Source: JBPRGH01 sp051418055
Lineage (GTDB): Bacteria > Bacteroidota > Bacteroidia > Cytophagales > Cyclobacteriaceae
Direction: 5' to 3'
DNA: 64,000 nucleotides
Assembly: GCA_051418055.1 (NCBI GenBank)
Contig: JBPRGH010000085.1
Coordinates: forward strand, 124,001 to 188,000
The position numbers and the translations under genes were made by a program. Shown here in pieces: positions 35,683 through 44,951 of the stretch (the stretch's first letter is position 1; every line of letters begins with the position of its first letter). A model generated the notes under the pieces. The model ran no database searches. It was not told the origin of the DNA and worked only from the letters and a program-made list of their open reading frames with translations.

Positions 35683-36425
35683 AAAGTATAAAGGTAACTA
35701 ATACAGCCAAAGTTGTTGCAGGTCTTTTTGCGATGATCGCACTATTATCTTTTTCTGCAAAAAATCATCCATATAAAGAGTTGCTTGCATCCGTACAGGT
35801 AATAATTCAAAATAACCATAATAATCATTATCTGGATGAAGGGGATATAATTAACAGTCTGTATAATCTTCATGAGGAGAATAATAATATAAATCTTAAA
35901 GATATTGAATTAAGGCTGAAGGAGAATCCATATATTAAAAATGTACAGGTATATAAGGACCTTAAAGAAAACCTGATGGTAAATGTTGAATTGAGAAGGC
36001 CAATGGCCAGATTAATAAGACAAAATAAGAGCCATGCATATATCAGCTATGATGGATATATCCTGCCTACTTCAGCGAAATATAATACAAGGGTGCCGCT
36101 CATTAGTGGGGAATATTCAGAGCTGTTCAACCGAAAGGATGTGCTTAGTGATGAAGAGGACCTACAACTTTATTACCTGCTTAATTACATTGAGCAGGAT
36201 GAGTTTTTAAAGGCACAGATCGCTCAGATAGATATTAATAAAAATATGTATATCACGCTTTATCCACAGGTAACTAAGCAAATAATTGAATTTGGTAAAC
36301 CGGAAGGGATTGAGGATAAATTTAAAAGACTAAGGATATTTTATCGGCAGATATTGCCAAGGAAAGGCTGGAACAGCTATGAAAGGGTGAATTTGGATTT
36401 TGAAGGGCAAATAATCGCTGAATAG
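35679..36425 (+). CDS. ftsQ: Cell division protein FtsQ/DivIB-like
   Basis: A 248-residue bitopic protein. A short basic N-terminus leads to one helix (about 9-25), then a POTRA-like region (residues ~45-95, LKDIELRLKENPYIKNVQVYKDLKENLMVNVELRRPMARL) characteristic of FtsQ/DivIB, and a beta domain. A very strong GGAGGAGG precedes the ATG. It overlaps murC by 4 bp, with 39 bp to ftsA. Role: assembly link between early and late divisome proteins. Confidence 0.92.
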   Translation: MKSIKVTNTAKVVAGLFAMIALLSFSAKNHPYKELLASVQVIIQNNHNNHYLDEGDIINSLYNLHEENNNINLKDIELRLKENPYIKNVQVYKDLKENLMVNVELRRPMARLIRQNKSHAYISYDGYILPTSAKYNTRVPLISGEYSELFNRKDVLSDEEDLQLYYLLNYIEQDEFLKAQIAQIDINKNMYITLYPQVTKQIIEFGKPEGIEDKFKRLRIFYRQILPRKGWNSYERVNLDFEGQIIAE

Positions 36426-36464
36426 AAAAGAATTTTAACAACCACATAAAAATAAAAGACAACC

Positions 36465-37772
36465 ATGGAAAATGAAAAGATCGTAGTTGGGTTGGATATT
36501 GGGACCACAAAAATCTGTGCAGTTGTAGGCCGCAAAAATGAATATGGCAAGCTGGAGGTGCTTGGCATGGGCAAGGCTGAATCTGACGGAGTAATACGTG
36601 GGATCGTAACCAACATCGACAAAACAGTTACTGCTATTGAAAAAGCTGTTGACGAAGCTAGCGCACAATCCGGAATTGATATCCGGGTGGTAAATGTAGG
36701 TATTGCAGGTCAGCACATTAAAAGCTCCATTCATCACGGAAGTATCACCCGGTCTTCCAGCGATGATGAGATCACGGTAGAGGATGTAAACAGGCTCACA
36801 AATGATATGTATCGCATTGTCATTCCTCCGGGAAGTGAGATTATCCACGTGATGCCCCAGGATTATATAGTTGATTATGAAGAGGGGATAAAAGATCCTG
36901 TGGGAATGTCAGGAGTGAAACTGGAGGCTGATTTTCATATAATCACAGCACAGACAAATGCTATCAATAACATTAACAAATGTGTAAAGAGAGCAAACCT
37001 GGAGATTGAAAATCTTATTCTTGAGCCATTAGCTTCAAGTCTGGCTGTACTAAGTGAAGAAGAAAAAGAGGCCGGGATCTGCCTTATAGATATAGGTGGT
37101 GGAACTACTGATATTGCCATCTTCCATGATAACATCATTCGCCATACAGCGGTCATACCATTTGGCGGTAATATTATCACCTCCGATATCAAGCAGGGCT
37201 GCATGGTAATGCAGCATCAGGCAGAGGTACTAAAGAAAAAATTTGGTAAAGCTATTGCTGATGAGGCAAGTCCTAACGAGATCGTTTCTATACCGGGGAT
37301 TAGAAACAGGGCTCCTAAGGAAATTTCCGTTAAGAACCTATCACATATTATCCAGGCAAGGATGGAGGAGATCATTGAGCTGGCACATACTGAAATTATA
37401 ACTTCAGGTTTCGAAAATAAACTTGCAGGTGGCATAGTAGTAACCGGTGGTGGAGCACAGCTAAGCTCTCTAAAACAGCTGGTAGAATTTATGACAGGAA
37501 TGGATGCAAGGATTGGTTATCCTAATGAACATTTAGGTAAGAGCAAGATCGATGAGATCAAAAGCCCAATGTATGCTACGTCAGTTGGTCTCGTCCTATC
37601 AGGTTTCCGTGCTATTGATGAGCGGGAAAATAACTACAGGCATAAAGTGAAAGTAAACGGAAAGCCACAGGTGGTAAAAAATAAAAAAGATGTTGGCGAT
37701 TTCTTTTCAAAGATTTTAAATCGTACAAAAGGTCTTTTGATCGATGATCTTGATGATAAATCGAATTATTAG
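36465..37772 (+). CDS. ftsA: Cell division protein FtsA
   Basis: A 435-residue actin-fold ATPase that anchors FtsZ to the membrane. It has phosphate-1 VVGLDIGTTKICAVVG, the IDIGGGTTDIAIF phosphate-2 motif and VVTGGGAQLSSLKQL near the adenosine site. Near the C-terminus, GDFFSKILNRTKGLLI is an amphipathic segment suited to membrane attachment, followed by a short acidic end. It is followed by ftsZ after 66 bp. Confidence 0.96.
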   Translation: MENEKIVVGLDIGTTKICAVVGRKNEYGKLEVLGMGKAESDGVIRGIVTNIDKTVTAIEKAVDEASAQSGIDIRVVNVGIAGQHIKSSIHHGSITRSSSDDEITVEDVNRLTNDMYRIVIPPGSEIIHVMPQDYIVDYEEGIKDPVGMSGVKLEADFHIITAQTNAINNINKCVKRANLEIENLILEPLASSLAVLSEEEKEAGICLIDIGGGTTDIAIFHDNIIRHTAVIPFGGNIITSDIKQGCMVMQHQAEVLKKKFGKAIADEASPNEIVSIPGIRNRAPKEISVKNLSHIIQARMEEIIELAHTEIITSGFENKLAGGIVVTGGGAQLSSLKQLVEFMTGMDARIGYPNEHLGKSKIDEIKSPMYATSVGLVLSGFRAIDERENNYRHKVKVNGKPQVVKNKKDVGDFFSKILNRTKGLLIDDLDDKSNY

Positions 37773-37838
37773 CAAACGGTACCTCAAGGGGTTATAGAAA
37801 TTAAGAGCTGAAATTCAGAAAATTTAAAAAAGAACAAA

Positions 37839-39383
37839 ATGTCAAGTACTTATAAATTCGATATTCCAAAACACCACAAATCAATAATTAAAGTTATTGG
37901 TGTTGGTGGAGGGGGCAGCAATGCTGTTACTCATATGCATAACCAGGGGATTAAAGATGTAGAGTTTGTGGTATGTAATACCGACTCACAGGCGCTTAAA
38001 AGCAGCGCAGTCCCAATTAAACTTCAAATCGGTGCACATCTGACTGAAGGTCTTGGCGCAGGCGCTAACCCTGAGGTAGGAAGAAATGCTGCACTGGAGA
38101 GTAAAGAAGACATCCGTGACTTGTTGGAAGATGATACTAAAATGGTATTCATCACCTGTGGAATGGGTGGAGGAACTGGTACCGGAGCTGCACCTGTACT
38201 TGCTAAAATAGCAAAGGATATGGACATCCTCACTGTAGGTATTGTTACCGTACCTTTTATGTTTGAAGGACGTAAAAAATTCGAGCAGGCACAACGGGGT
38301 ATTGCAGAACTTAAAGAAAATTGTGACACGGTATTAGTGATCCTCAATGATAAATTACGTGAGATCTATGGCAATCTAGCCATCGGGACTGCTTTTGCTC
38401 AAGCGGATAACATTTTAACAACTGCTGCAAAGAGCATTGCAGAGATAATCACAGTTGCTGGTTATGTAAACGTTGATTTTCAGGATGTCCGAACGGTAAT
38501 GCGCAATGCGGGAGCCGCAGTAATGGGTTCCGCAGAGACTAATGGTGAAAGCCGTGCCCGCAGGGCAGCAGAAGCGGCATTAGCCTCCCCTTTACTTGAT
38601 AATCGCGATATAATCGGCGCTCAGAAGATACTTCTTTCTATTATGTCAGGAGATCAGGATGAGCTGCAGATGGATGAGCTTACCGAGATCACGGAATATA
38701 TCCAGGAGCAAGCCGGTGATGATGCAGAAATGATCTTTGGTCATGGTGTGGATCCTGCTCTTGAAGATAAAATAAGGGTAACGGTGATCGCTACAGGCTT
38801 TGACAAGGAGCTAAAGAACGTAGGCCAGGGACAGGCCAGCAGGGAAAATGATAAGCGGGTTTTTGATCTTGATAAAACTCCTCAATACAATCTTTTTGAA
38901 GCGGATAACAGCATCAACGAAAAGAAGGAGGAAATAGAGAAAAAGGAGATCAACCGGATGCAGCCACCTCCGCAACCGCAACGGACATATTCTTTTATAG
39001 CTCCGGCAAATAATTCTGCGAATACAGATGATGATGATGATGGTGATGAGGATCTGTTTGGCATTGACGATGATTTTGATATGAATTCAGAGGAGGAAAT
39101 GGATCAAACCATCAATCAGGAAGGTATGATGGAGCTGAAAAGCACTAAGAGCCGGCTTGAAAAGCAGGCGCAGGAGCGTATGGAGAAATTAAAAGGCAAA
39201 AGACGTAATGACCTGAATGCCAATGACTTTAAAGAAAAGCTGGAAGTGCCGGCTTACCTTAGAAAGGATGTAAAGCTTCAGCATGTTCCGCATTCTTCTG
39301 AACCTCATATTTCCCGTTATAATTTAAATGATGATAATCAGATACTAGGGAACAATCGCTTTTTACATGATAATGTAGATTGA
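37839..39383 (+). CDS. ftsZ: Cell division protein FtsZ
   Basis: A 514-residue tubulin-like GTPase. The GTP loop GMGGGTGTGAAP (109-119) and the catalytic loop NVDFQDVRTVM are intact. After residue ~320 comes a long acidic, Pro/Gln- and Asp-rich linker. The conserved FtsA-binding peptide appears as VPAYLR at about 470-475, but 39 residues follow it and end NNRFLHDNVD, so the peptide is not at the very end as in E. coli. This tail pattern is found in Bacteroidota. It closes the dcw cluster. Confidence 0.97.
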   Translation: MSSTYKFDIPKHHKSIIKVIGVGGGGSNAVTHMHNQGIKDVEFVVCNTDSQALKSSAVPIKLQIGAHLTEGLGAGANPEVGRNAALESKEDIRDLLEDDTKMVFITCGMGGGTGTGAAPVLAKIAKDMDILTVGIVTVPFMFEGRKKFEQAQRGIAELKENCDTVLVILNDKLREIYGNLAIGTAFAQADNILTTAAKSIAEIITVAGYVNVDFQDVRTVMRNAGAAVMGSAETNGESRARRAAEAALASPLLDNRDIIGAQKILLSIMSGDQDELQMDELTEITEYIQEQAGDDAEMIFGHGVDPALEDKIRVTVIATGFDKELKNVGQGQASRENDKRVFDLDKTPQYNLFEADNSINEKKEEIEKKEINRMQPPPQPQRTYSFIAPANNSANTDDDDDGDEDLFGIDDDFDMNSEEEMDQTINQEGMMELKSTKSRLEKQAQERMEKLKGKRRNDLNANDFKEKLEVPAYLRKDVKLQHVPHSSEPHISRYNLNDDNQILGNNRFLHDNVD

Positions 39384-39397
39384 TATTTAAATTCCCC

Positions 39398-39476
39398 GGA
39401 CATCTCCTGCCCCGGTCTTACTCCACGTGGTTGTTGGTTGTAATCTTTTAGGGTCGGGCAGGGATGTTCCTTTTTT
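39398..39476 (+). terminator. Long hairpin terminator of the dcw cluster
   Basis: GGACATCTCCTGCCC (39398-39412) pairs, with one bulge or mismatch, with GGGCAGGGATGTTCC (39456-39470), followed directly by six T. The loop is about 43 nt, unusually long for an intrinsic terminator. It is located 15 bp past ftsZ. Confidence 0.75.
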
Positions 39477-39493
39477 GGTACTCTCAACCAAAT

Positions 39494-41395
39494 TTAGGTA
39501 CTCCCTACCAAAACGATTTTTTGGCGGTCATATTTTTGCACATCAAGTATAAATTCTCTGAATGATGAATATTGTTCAGGAGCATATTTACCTTTTCTGA
39601 TTATAAATTTTCTGATATAATAAAACCCGTCCGGATTAACTTCAATTTTTCTGTTGTAGGTGCCAAAATCGGTTTTCATTTCTACATCCTCAAGGCTTTT
39701 TTCAATATGATAAGCATCGGGAAATCTGTAAAAAACAGTATCGATCTGCGTATAAGGATATTTAATTATAACATCTTCAATTCTTCCTGATTTCTTTACA
39801 TCAAAGAAACTGATATCTGTAAAATGCGCAGGTTTTACAAAAAGCCTGTTGGCTGAATTTACGGCCATACTTTTTATATTTATCTCAGTTGTAAAACCAC
39901 CAGCAGGAACTACATCTGTCACAAACTCCCGTAGATCATAACTATCTACAGAAAAATTCCCCCATGCCAGCTCATCAATAAACCACTTATCCTGCTCTTC
40001 TTTTGTTTTTAGGAGCATACTATTGAAATTATCATTTTCAGTTTCCAGACCTGTGTATAATCTATTTACAGATGCTTTTGCTGAACCCGTTTTATCAAGA
40101 ATAACTTCGGCTTTGGTCAACTGTAAGTTTTCCGCTTCAGTATAAGCTTTGGTCCTGATCACTTTTCCACCGGTTTCATCGATGAGCAATGCCTTTCGAT
40201 CACTGGTAAAATAACCCATATAGCCAAATGGATTTGTTTGTGAGGTACATTCAAGCCAAATGGTATCTTTTTCCATTGGAACAGTGAGTATTGCATGATT
40301 AAATGATGCAACCGGAAAATCATCATTAATCTCAGGCTTATAAGTTCCGGCTCTTATAAGGGTATAATAAGAATCTACTCCCACAGCTTTTAACAATGTT
40401 TTTGTGTAGAAAGAGAGCGCTTTGCAGTCTCCGTAAGACCTATCGTGTACAAAAGAGGCATCGAAAGGTTGCCATCCGCCAATGCCAAGCTGAATGCTAA
40501 CGTAGCGTGTTTTATTCTGCAGATATTCATACACTTTGCGTGTTTTCTGCAGGTCTGAATCTGCCGGATCAATTAAAGAAATTACCTCTTTAAGTTGTTC
40601 TGGTGATAAATTATCTTTTCCATCATTTAATTGATTTATCCATTTACCAAACATTTCCCAAGAACTCATATCACCTTTATAACCATCCATTGAAAATTGA
40701 GTAGGGCCAGTTTGGACTAATGTAAAGTAATCTTCAATATTATAATTATACTTTTCAAATTCTACAGGCAATAAATCTTTTACTGTCCATATATAAATTT
40801 CTTCACCACTATTTTTCTTTATTTCCGGTTCACTGATATTTATATTTTTATACCTGAACGGGATGCCGGTTTTGTTTATAATATTAAAGGAAGATTCTTT
40901 TATATATTCATCCCCATCTTTATGAGGCATCCATGTAGGATAAAATAAAGAGCCTTTTGAAGTTGTCTCATAGGAGATCTTAAGTCGATATGGATAGGTA
41001 TTACTGGTTATCTTAAGGTATTTTCCCCGGCTGTCATCAGCCACACTTGAGCCTGTGGCTGAAAAGTCATTAAAATCTTTGGATTTATACTTTTCTTTGA
41101 CTTTACCTCTGACATCATACTGTTCGACATTAATAAAATTTATACTGGTGAATTTATCATAGTGCAATAAAATTTCAGTTCTTGAATCAGAATACTTATT
41201 TCTGATGATCAAATCATATTCCCTGTAAAGTGTTGATTTCTCGATATCCTCGATAGTAAATACAGTTATATCATTTAGTACAATAGTGTTGGGTTTATCA
41301 TTTAAAGAATCAGGTAGGGTAAAAGTGACAGACTGAGCTGCCACTTTAAAACCAATTAACGTACACAAACAGCATATAAATAAAACCCTTCTCAT
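39494..41395 (-). CDS. DUF3857 / transglutaminase-like protein, intact triad
   Basis: A 633-residue exported protein with an N-terminal signal (residues 1-20). The first ~250 residues are DUF3857, beta-rich. A transglutaminase-like domain follows with C324 (SYGDCKALS), H367 (SFNHAIL) and E382 (WLECTSQ), a plausible Cys-His-acid triad. The C-terminal ~200 residues are another beta domain. The family is widespread in Bacteroidota envelopes and of unknown substrate. The start overlaps the stop of its paralogue upstream by 4 bp, so the two are co-translated. Confidence 0.85.
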   Translation of the reverse strand: MRRVLFICCLCTLIGFKVAAQSVTFTLPDSLNDKPNTIVLNDITVFTIEDIEKSTLYREYDLIIRNKYSDSRTEILLHYDKFTSINFINVEQYDVRGKVKEKYKSKDFNDFSATGSSVADDSRGKYLKITSNTYPYRLKISYETTSKGSLFYPTWMPHKDGDEYIKESSFNIINKTGIPFRYKNINISEPEIKKNSGEEIYIWTVKDLLPVEFEKYNYNIEDYFTLVQTGPTQFSMDGYKGDMSSWEMFGKWINQLNDGKDNLSPEQLKEVISLIDPADSDLQKTRKVYEYLQNKTRYVSIQLGIGGWQPFDASFVHDRSYGDCKALSFYTKTLLKAVGVDSYYTLIRAGTYKPEINDDFPVASFNHAILTVPMEKDTIWLECTSQTNPFGYMGYFTSDRKALLIDETGGKVIRTKAYTEAENLQLTKAEVILDKTGSAKASVNRLYTGLETENDNFNSMLLKTKEEQDKWFIDELAWGNFSVDSYDLREFVTDVVPAGGFTTEINIKSMAVNSANRLFVKPAHFTDISFFDVKKSGRIEDVIIKYPYTQIDTVFYRFPDAYHIEKSLEDVEMKTDFGTYNRKIEVNPDGFYYIRKFIIRKGKYAPEQYSSFREFILDVQKYDRQKIVLVGST

Positions 41396-43401
41396 ATCTT
41401 TTTCAGCACAATCATAGAATTATTTTTTTCGACCATTAGCTGAAAAAATTGCTTAAGGCCTATATATTCATCAGCAGTAAATTCGGTTTGATTTAGTTTA
41501 AGGTCACTCATTACCTGAATATTCTGACCAGTCTGGCTTATATTGAAAATGAAAGTACCGCCATTGCCCGGCAGTTTTATTATTCCCGGCTCTGGTAATT
41601 CGGCTACATACCCTTCCGGAATAGTAATAGTGTTAAAAACCCTTTTAGAATATTGGCACTCAAAATCAATTTGAGAATAACGTTCTTCACGGTTAAAGGG
41701 ATTCACTCTTTCCGTCCCAATCAGCAGCGGTTGCAGGTAAATAATATCCTCATCATCCCTTTCTTTAGATAAAGTAAAATTATAGCTTACTCCTTCTGAG
41801 ATAGAATTTGACTCCAGGCTAAATTCATCAAACTCCCATTCCGGAAATGAGCCGGCCAGTTTTTCCTTGAATTTTTCTTCACCATCCCTATTAATAGTAT
41901 TAAAATCTTGTAGTGTAGCATAAAATTCTTCCTTCAGCTGAACCTTGTTTTCAATTTTATCTTCCAGTACATTGGTCATAATCATAGAAATTGACTGGTG
42001 AGGATTATTAATTTTCATGCTTATCCATGAACCACCATTTTCATTTACCATCCATCCTTTATTATTCAGGCATTTTACAGGAAGCATGCCAAATGGTAAG
42101 GCGGAGGTACCATCCAAAAAGAAATATTGATCCTCAATTGCGACTATGGCCACTACATAATTGAATTCATCATAAGAAGGATAAATAGGGTGAGGTACTC
42201 CATGTCCCCTTGTGCTGAGAATGACAGGATGTGCATTTAAGCCAGCTTCTTTTAATGCAGCTACAAGAGTGAGGTTTATATCGGCAACATTACCTTTGCC
42301 GCTGTTGAATATTGCTCCACCGGCTTTTTCACTGGTTAAGCTATTATAGCCATCCCAGGTAATATTACTTTTAATCCAGCCATAGATTGAAGCAGCCTTT
42401 TCGAGCTCATTTTTTCCTTCTAAAAGTGATATATATTCTTTGGCAAAGTTCCCTTTATTTAACCTTCCTCCAAAAGATGAATTATCCATTAAAGTTTTGT
42501 TAAAAGCCTCATACGTACTAGCAATTTGCTTTAAAGTGCTATTGGGAAATTTCACAGAGATTAATTGAAATTCAATTCGGGTTGGCAGATCTACCTTATT
42601 ATTAGTATAAGGTTCATCTATAACAGGTTTTACATTTTTGGTGACAAACCTTCTGTGAACACTTTTTGATTCTAAATTGGTATATTCTGTTTTTTCACGA
42701 GTAAATGCCGTACCAGTTAAAGGCACATCTCTCTTATAGCTATACCTAAATGCTTCAGTAACAGTATTTAGCTCATGTTCTATTGGAATAACATTTCCTA
42801 CGGTGCTCACCTGATAATGATAAAATTCAGGAAGTGTAACTCTTAGTTCAGAGTGTTGAACAGGGATATCCTCCTGAAGATACCAGGTTTGTAGATTTGA
42901 TATTAACTCTGATGTAATGGTGTAGGTATATTCAATTACAGATCCTTCCTGTACATCCGGCATGGTTACGGAAATTTCCTGCCAATAATCATTAAGACGG
43001 TTTTCAAATTTACCGGATTTATCAAGCTTGGTTTTGGTTACTTTTCCCTTCTCAATATTATAAGTATATGCTTTGAGGCTTGATATATTTTCTTTTGCTC
43101 CTCCTGATACAGGATGATAATATTTGATCTTAAAGCTTCCGGCATCTTTATCTGTTTTATTAAAGATCTTTTTGCGCACAGTTACATCCATCTGATATTT
43201 AAAGGTATTTTCCGAATCGGAATACATAAATCTCAGTTCACCATATTGACCTAAGATCATGGAGTGTGCTTCTGGATAAAAATCACACTTCTCGATCTCT
43301 ATTTCCTCTTTCTCAATCTTTCCAAATTTAAAAGGCGGCTTTTGTGCATAAACAATTGTACACGTAAAAAACAGGATTGCAATGATTGTCAGGTTTTTCA
43401 T
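41392..43401 (-). CDS. DUF3857 / transglutaminase-like protein, degenerate triad
   Basis: A 669-residue exported protein with a signal ending around A19 (VYAQ). Domain order matches its downstream paralogue: DUF3857 (about 50-255) and a transglutaminase-like fold (about 335-435). By my alignment the catalytic Cys is replaced by V372 (GKGNVADIN) and His by Y414 (EFNYVVAI); D430 (FLDGTS) remains. It is therefore probably not catalytic and may act as a scaffold or sugar/peptide-binding partner. It is the first gene of the pair, with 145 bp to the phosphodiesterase gene. Confidence 0.85.
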   Translation of the reverse strand: MKNLTIIAILFFTCTIVYAQKPPFKFGKIEKEEIEIEKCDFYPEAHSMILGQYGELRFMYSDSENTFKYQMDVTVRKKIFNKTDKDAGSFKIKYYHPVSGGAKENISSLKAYTYNIEKGKVTKTKLDKSGKFENRLNDYWQEISVTMPDVQEGSVIEYTYTITSELISNLQTWYLQEDIPVQHSELRVTLPEFYHYQVSTVGNVIPIEHELNTVTEAFRYSYKRDVPLTGTAFTREKTEYTNLESKSVHRRFVTKNVKPVIDEPYTNNKVDLPTRIEFQLISVKFPNSTLKQIASTYEAFNKTLMDNSSFGGRLNKGNFAKEYISLLEGKNELEKAASIYGWIKSNITWDGYNSLTSEKAGGAIFNSGKGNVADINLTLVAALKEAGLNAHPVILSTRGHGVPHPIYPSYDEFNYVVAIVAIEDQYFFLDGTSALPFGMLPVKCLNNKGWMVNENGGSWISMKINNPHQSISMIMTNVLEDKIENKVQLKEEFYATLQDFNTINRDGEEKFKEKLAGSFPEWEFDEFSLESNSISEGVSYNFTLSKERDDEDIIYLQPLLIGTERVNPFNREERYSQIDFECQYSKRVFNTITIPEGYVAELPEPGIIKLPGNGGTFIFNISQTGQNIQVMSDLKLNQTEFTADEYIGLKQFFQLMVEKNNSMIVLKKI

Positions 43402-43546
43402 ATTATTGATTTAGGTTAGAAAGGCTTTAATTATTTGTTAAAAAAATAAATGTATGGAAATAAAAAAATTGTTCAAAGCAAAAATTTCATAAATTAACAC
43501 AACTTATGTGTTGTAACTTCCAGTAAAGCATGAAAATAGGTTTGAT

Positions 43547-44773
43547 CTATTCCAGGATAGGCTTCAAAATCTCCTTATCTCCGTCAATCTTATGTTCAAT
43601 TTCGAGATTTAAGATTTCAGCAATAAAAGGATAAATGTGGATGTTTTCAAATGCAGGAATTTTTGTTTCCTTTTTTATAGTTGGGCCATTAGCGTAAAAA
43701 ATAGCGCCCATTTCAGGAGTGGTATAAGGGTCAAACCCATGCATTCCCCAATATTTTCCTTCTGATTTCTCAAGAACCCGGGCAACTTTTTCACTGGTCG
43801 AGAAGTAATATCCGGCATGAGCAGTTAAAAGAAGATCGCCTGAACGATAATGTTCATAATGCCAATTTTCAGCAAAATTTTCTTTTTTATATTTATTAAA
43901 TTTTTCATGTGGAGGGACTGATTTATAAAGACTGTCAATAACACGATTTTCTCCATATATATGGACATGAGTTCCACTGCTAACAATTAAATAAGCTGAA
44001 TCCTGAAGATTTAGATATTCATCCAGTAAAATATATGTTTCTTCAGATGTTTTCATCTTTTTCATTCCGTGATCGGAGGTTATAATTACATTTACCGGCA
44101 ACTCAATATCCTCAAGCTTCATCATTAAGTGACCCAATAATCTGTCTGCTTCAGTAACACCCTCTTTAATTTCTTTTGTACCGGGGCCGTAATCATGCCC
44201 AAGGTCATCCAATAATGAAAAATAAAGGGTGATGAGATGAGGCCTGGATTCTTTATCTAATTTAAGCCAGTTGATAACCTGGTCGATTCTATTCTGATCA
44301 GGTATTTTACTATCATATTTATAAAAATAATCAGGATGAGCACCTGATATTTCTGCTTCTGATCCGACCCAAAAATAGGAAGCAGTTTTTAATCCATTTT
44401 CCTGGGCCAGGGTCCAGAGCGGTTTTCCGCCATAATAGTAAGGATTTGAAACAAGATGCCTTTTATCCAATCCGTAGACTTCATTAGTTATACTGTCATA
44501 AAAATTATTATCTACCAATCCATGGCTTCCCGGATACATGCCTGTAACAATAGAGTAATGGTTAGGGAAAGTTTTACTGGGGAATGTGGGGATCAGCTTT
44601 TCAGCAGCGGCACCATCTTTTATAAATTTATCAAAATTTGGAGTCTCGTATTTTTCAACATAATCATACCTGAAGCCATCAAATGAAATAAGAATAACAT
44701 ATGGTAATTCATCTTTTTCTTTACATCCGAAAATAATTATAAAGAAAAAGAGAAGGGGAAAATATGCTTTCAT
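43547..44773 (-). CDS. Nucleotide pyrophosphatase/phosphodiesterase lipoprotein
   Basis: A 408-residue alkaline-phosphatase superfamily protein resembling NPP-type ectophosphodiesterases. I chose the ATG at 44773, which gives a clean lipoprotein signal with lipobox IFGC (C17). The metal ligands and nucleophile are D32 (SFDGFRYDY), T68 in PSKTFPNH, the DLGHDYGPG segment and the TSDHGM motif. The GMHGFDPYTTPEMGAIFYANGP region near the end is also characteristic. It likely cleaves phosphodiesters or pyrophosphates at the cell surface or periplasm. It diverges from the Kelch/IPT gene. Confidence 0.9.
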   Translation of the reverse strand: MKAYFPLLFFFIIIFGCKEKDELPYVILISFDGFRYDYVEKYETPNFDKFIKDGAAAEKLIPTFPSKTFPNHYSIVTGMYPGSHGLVDNNFYDSITNEVYGLDKRHLVSNPYYYGGKPLWTLAQENGLKTASYFWVGSEAEISGAHPDYFYKYDSKIPDQNRIDQVINWLKLDKESRPHLITLYFSLLDDLGHDYGPGTKEIKEGVTEADRLLGHLMMKLEDIELPVNVIITSDHGMKKMKTSEETYILLDEYLNLQDSAYLIVSSGTHVHIYGENRVIDSLYKSVPPHEKFNKYKKENFAENWHYEHYRSGDLLLTAHAGYYFSTSEKVARVLEKSEGKYWGMHGFDPYTTPEMGAIFYANGPTIKKETKIPAFENIHIYPFIAEILNLEIEHKIDGDKEILKPILE

Positions 44774-44951
44774 AGGATAATTCTGGAATGATAAACCTGT
44801 CAAATTTATAAAAAATATTACATTGTAAATAAAATACAGATGCTTTTCATGGTTACTAAGTTGCCATCTTACATATTTACCAAACAAAATAAATGCACTA
44901 TAAAAAATGAAAGAAAAATTAAAATTATAATTAAGTCTATTTGTTATTGGA

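Noticed and set aside
38024..38347. Long antisense frames inside ftsZ, pyk, tsf and similar genes
   Set aside because: They lie opposite strongly conserved genes and have no independent signals; they arise from codon bias of the real gene.
43496..43512. AACACA-ACTTA-TGTGTT palindrome between the phosphodiesterase and DUF3857 genes
   Set aside because: Short, AT-rich, with no T run; it may be chance or a weak regulator site, not enough to list.
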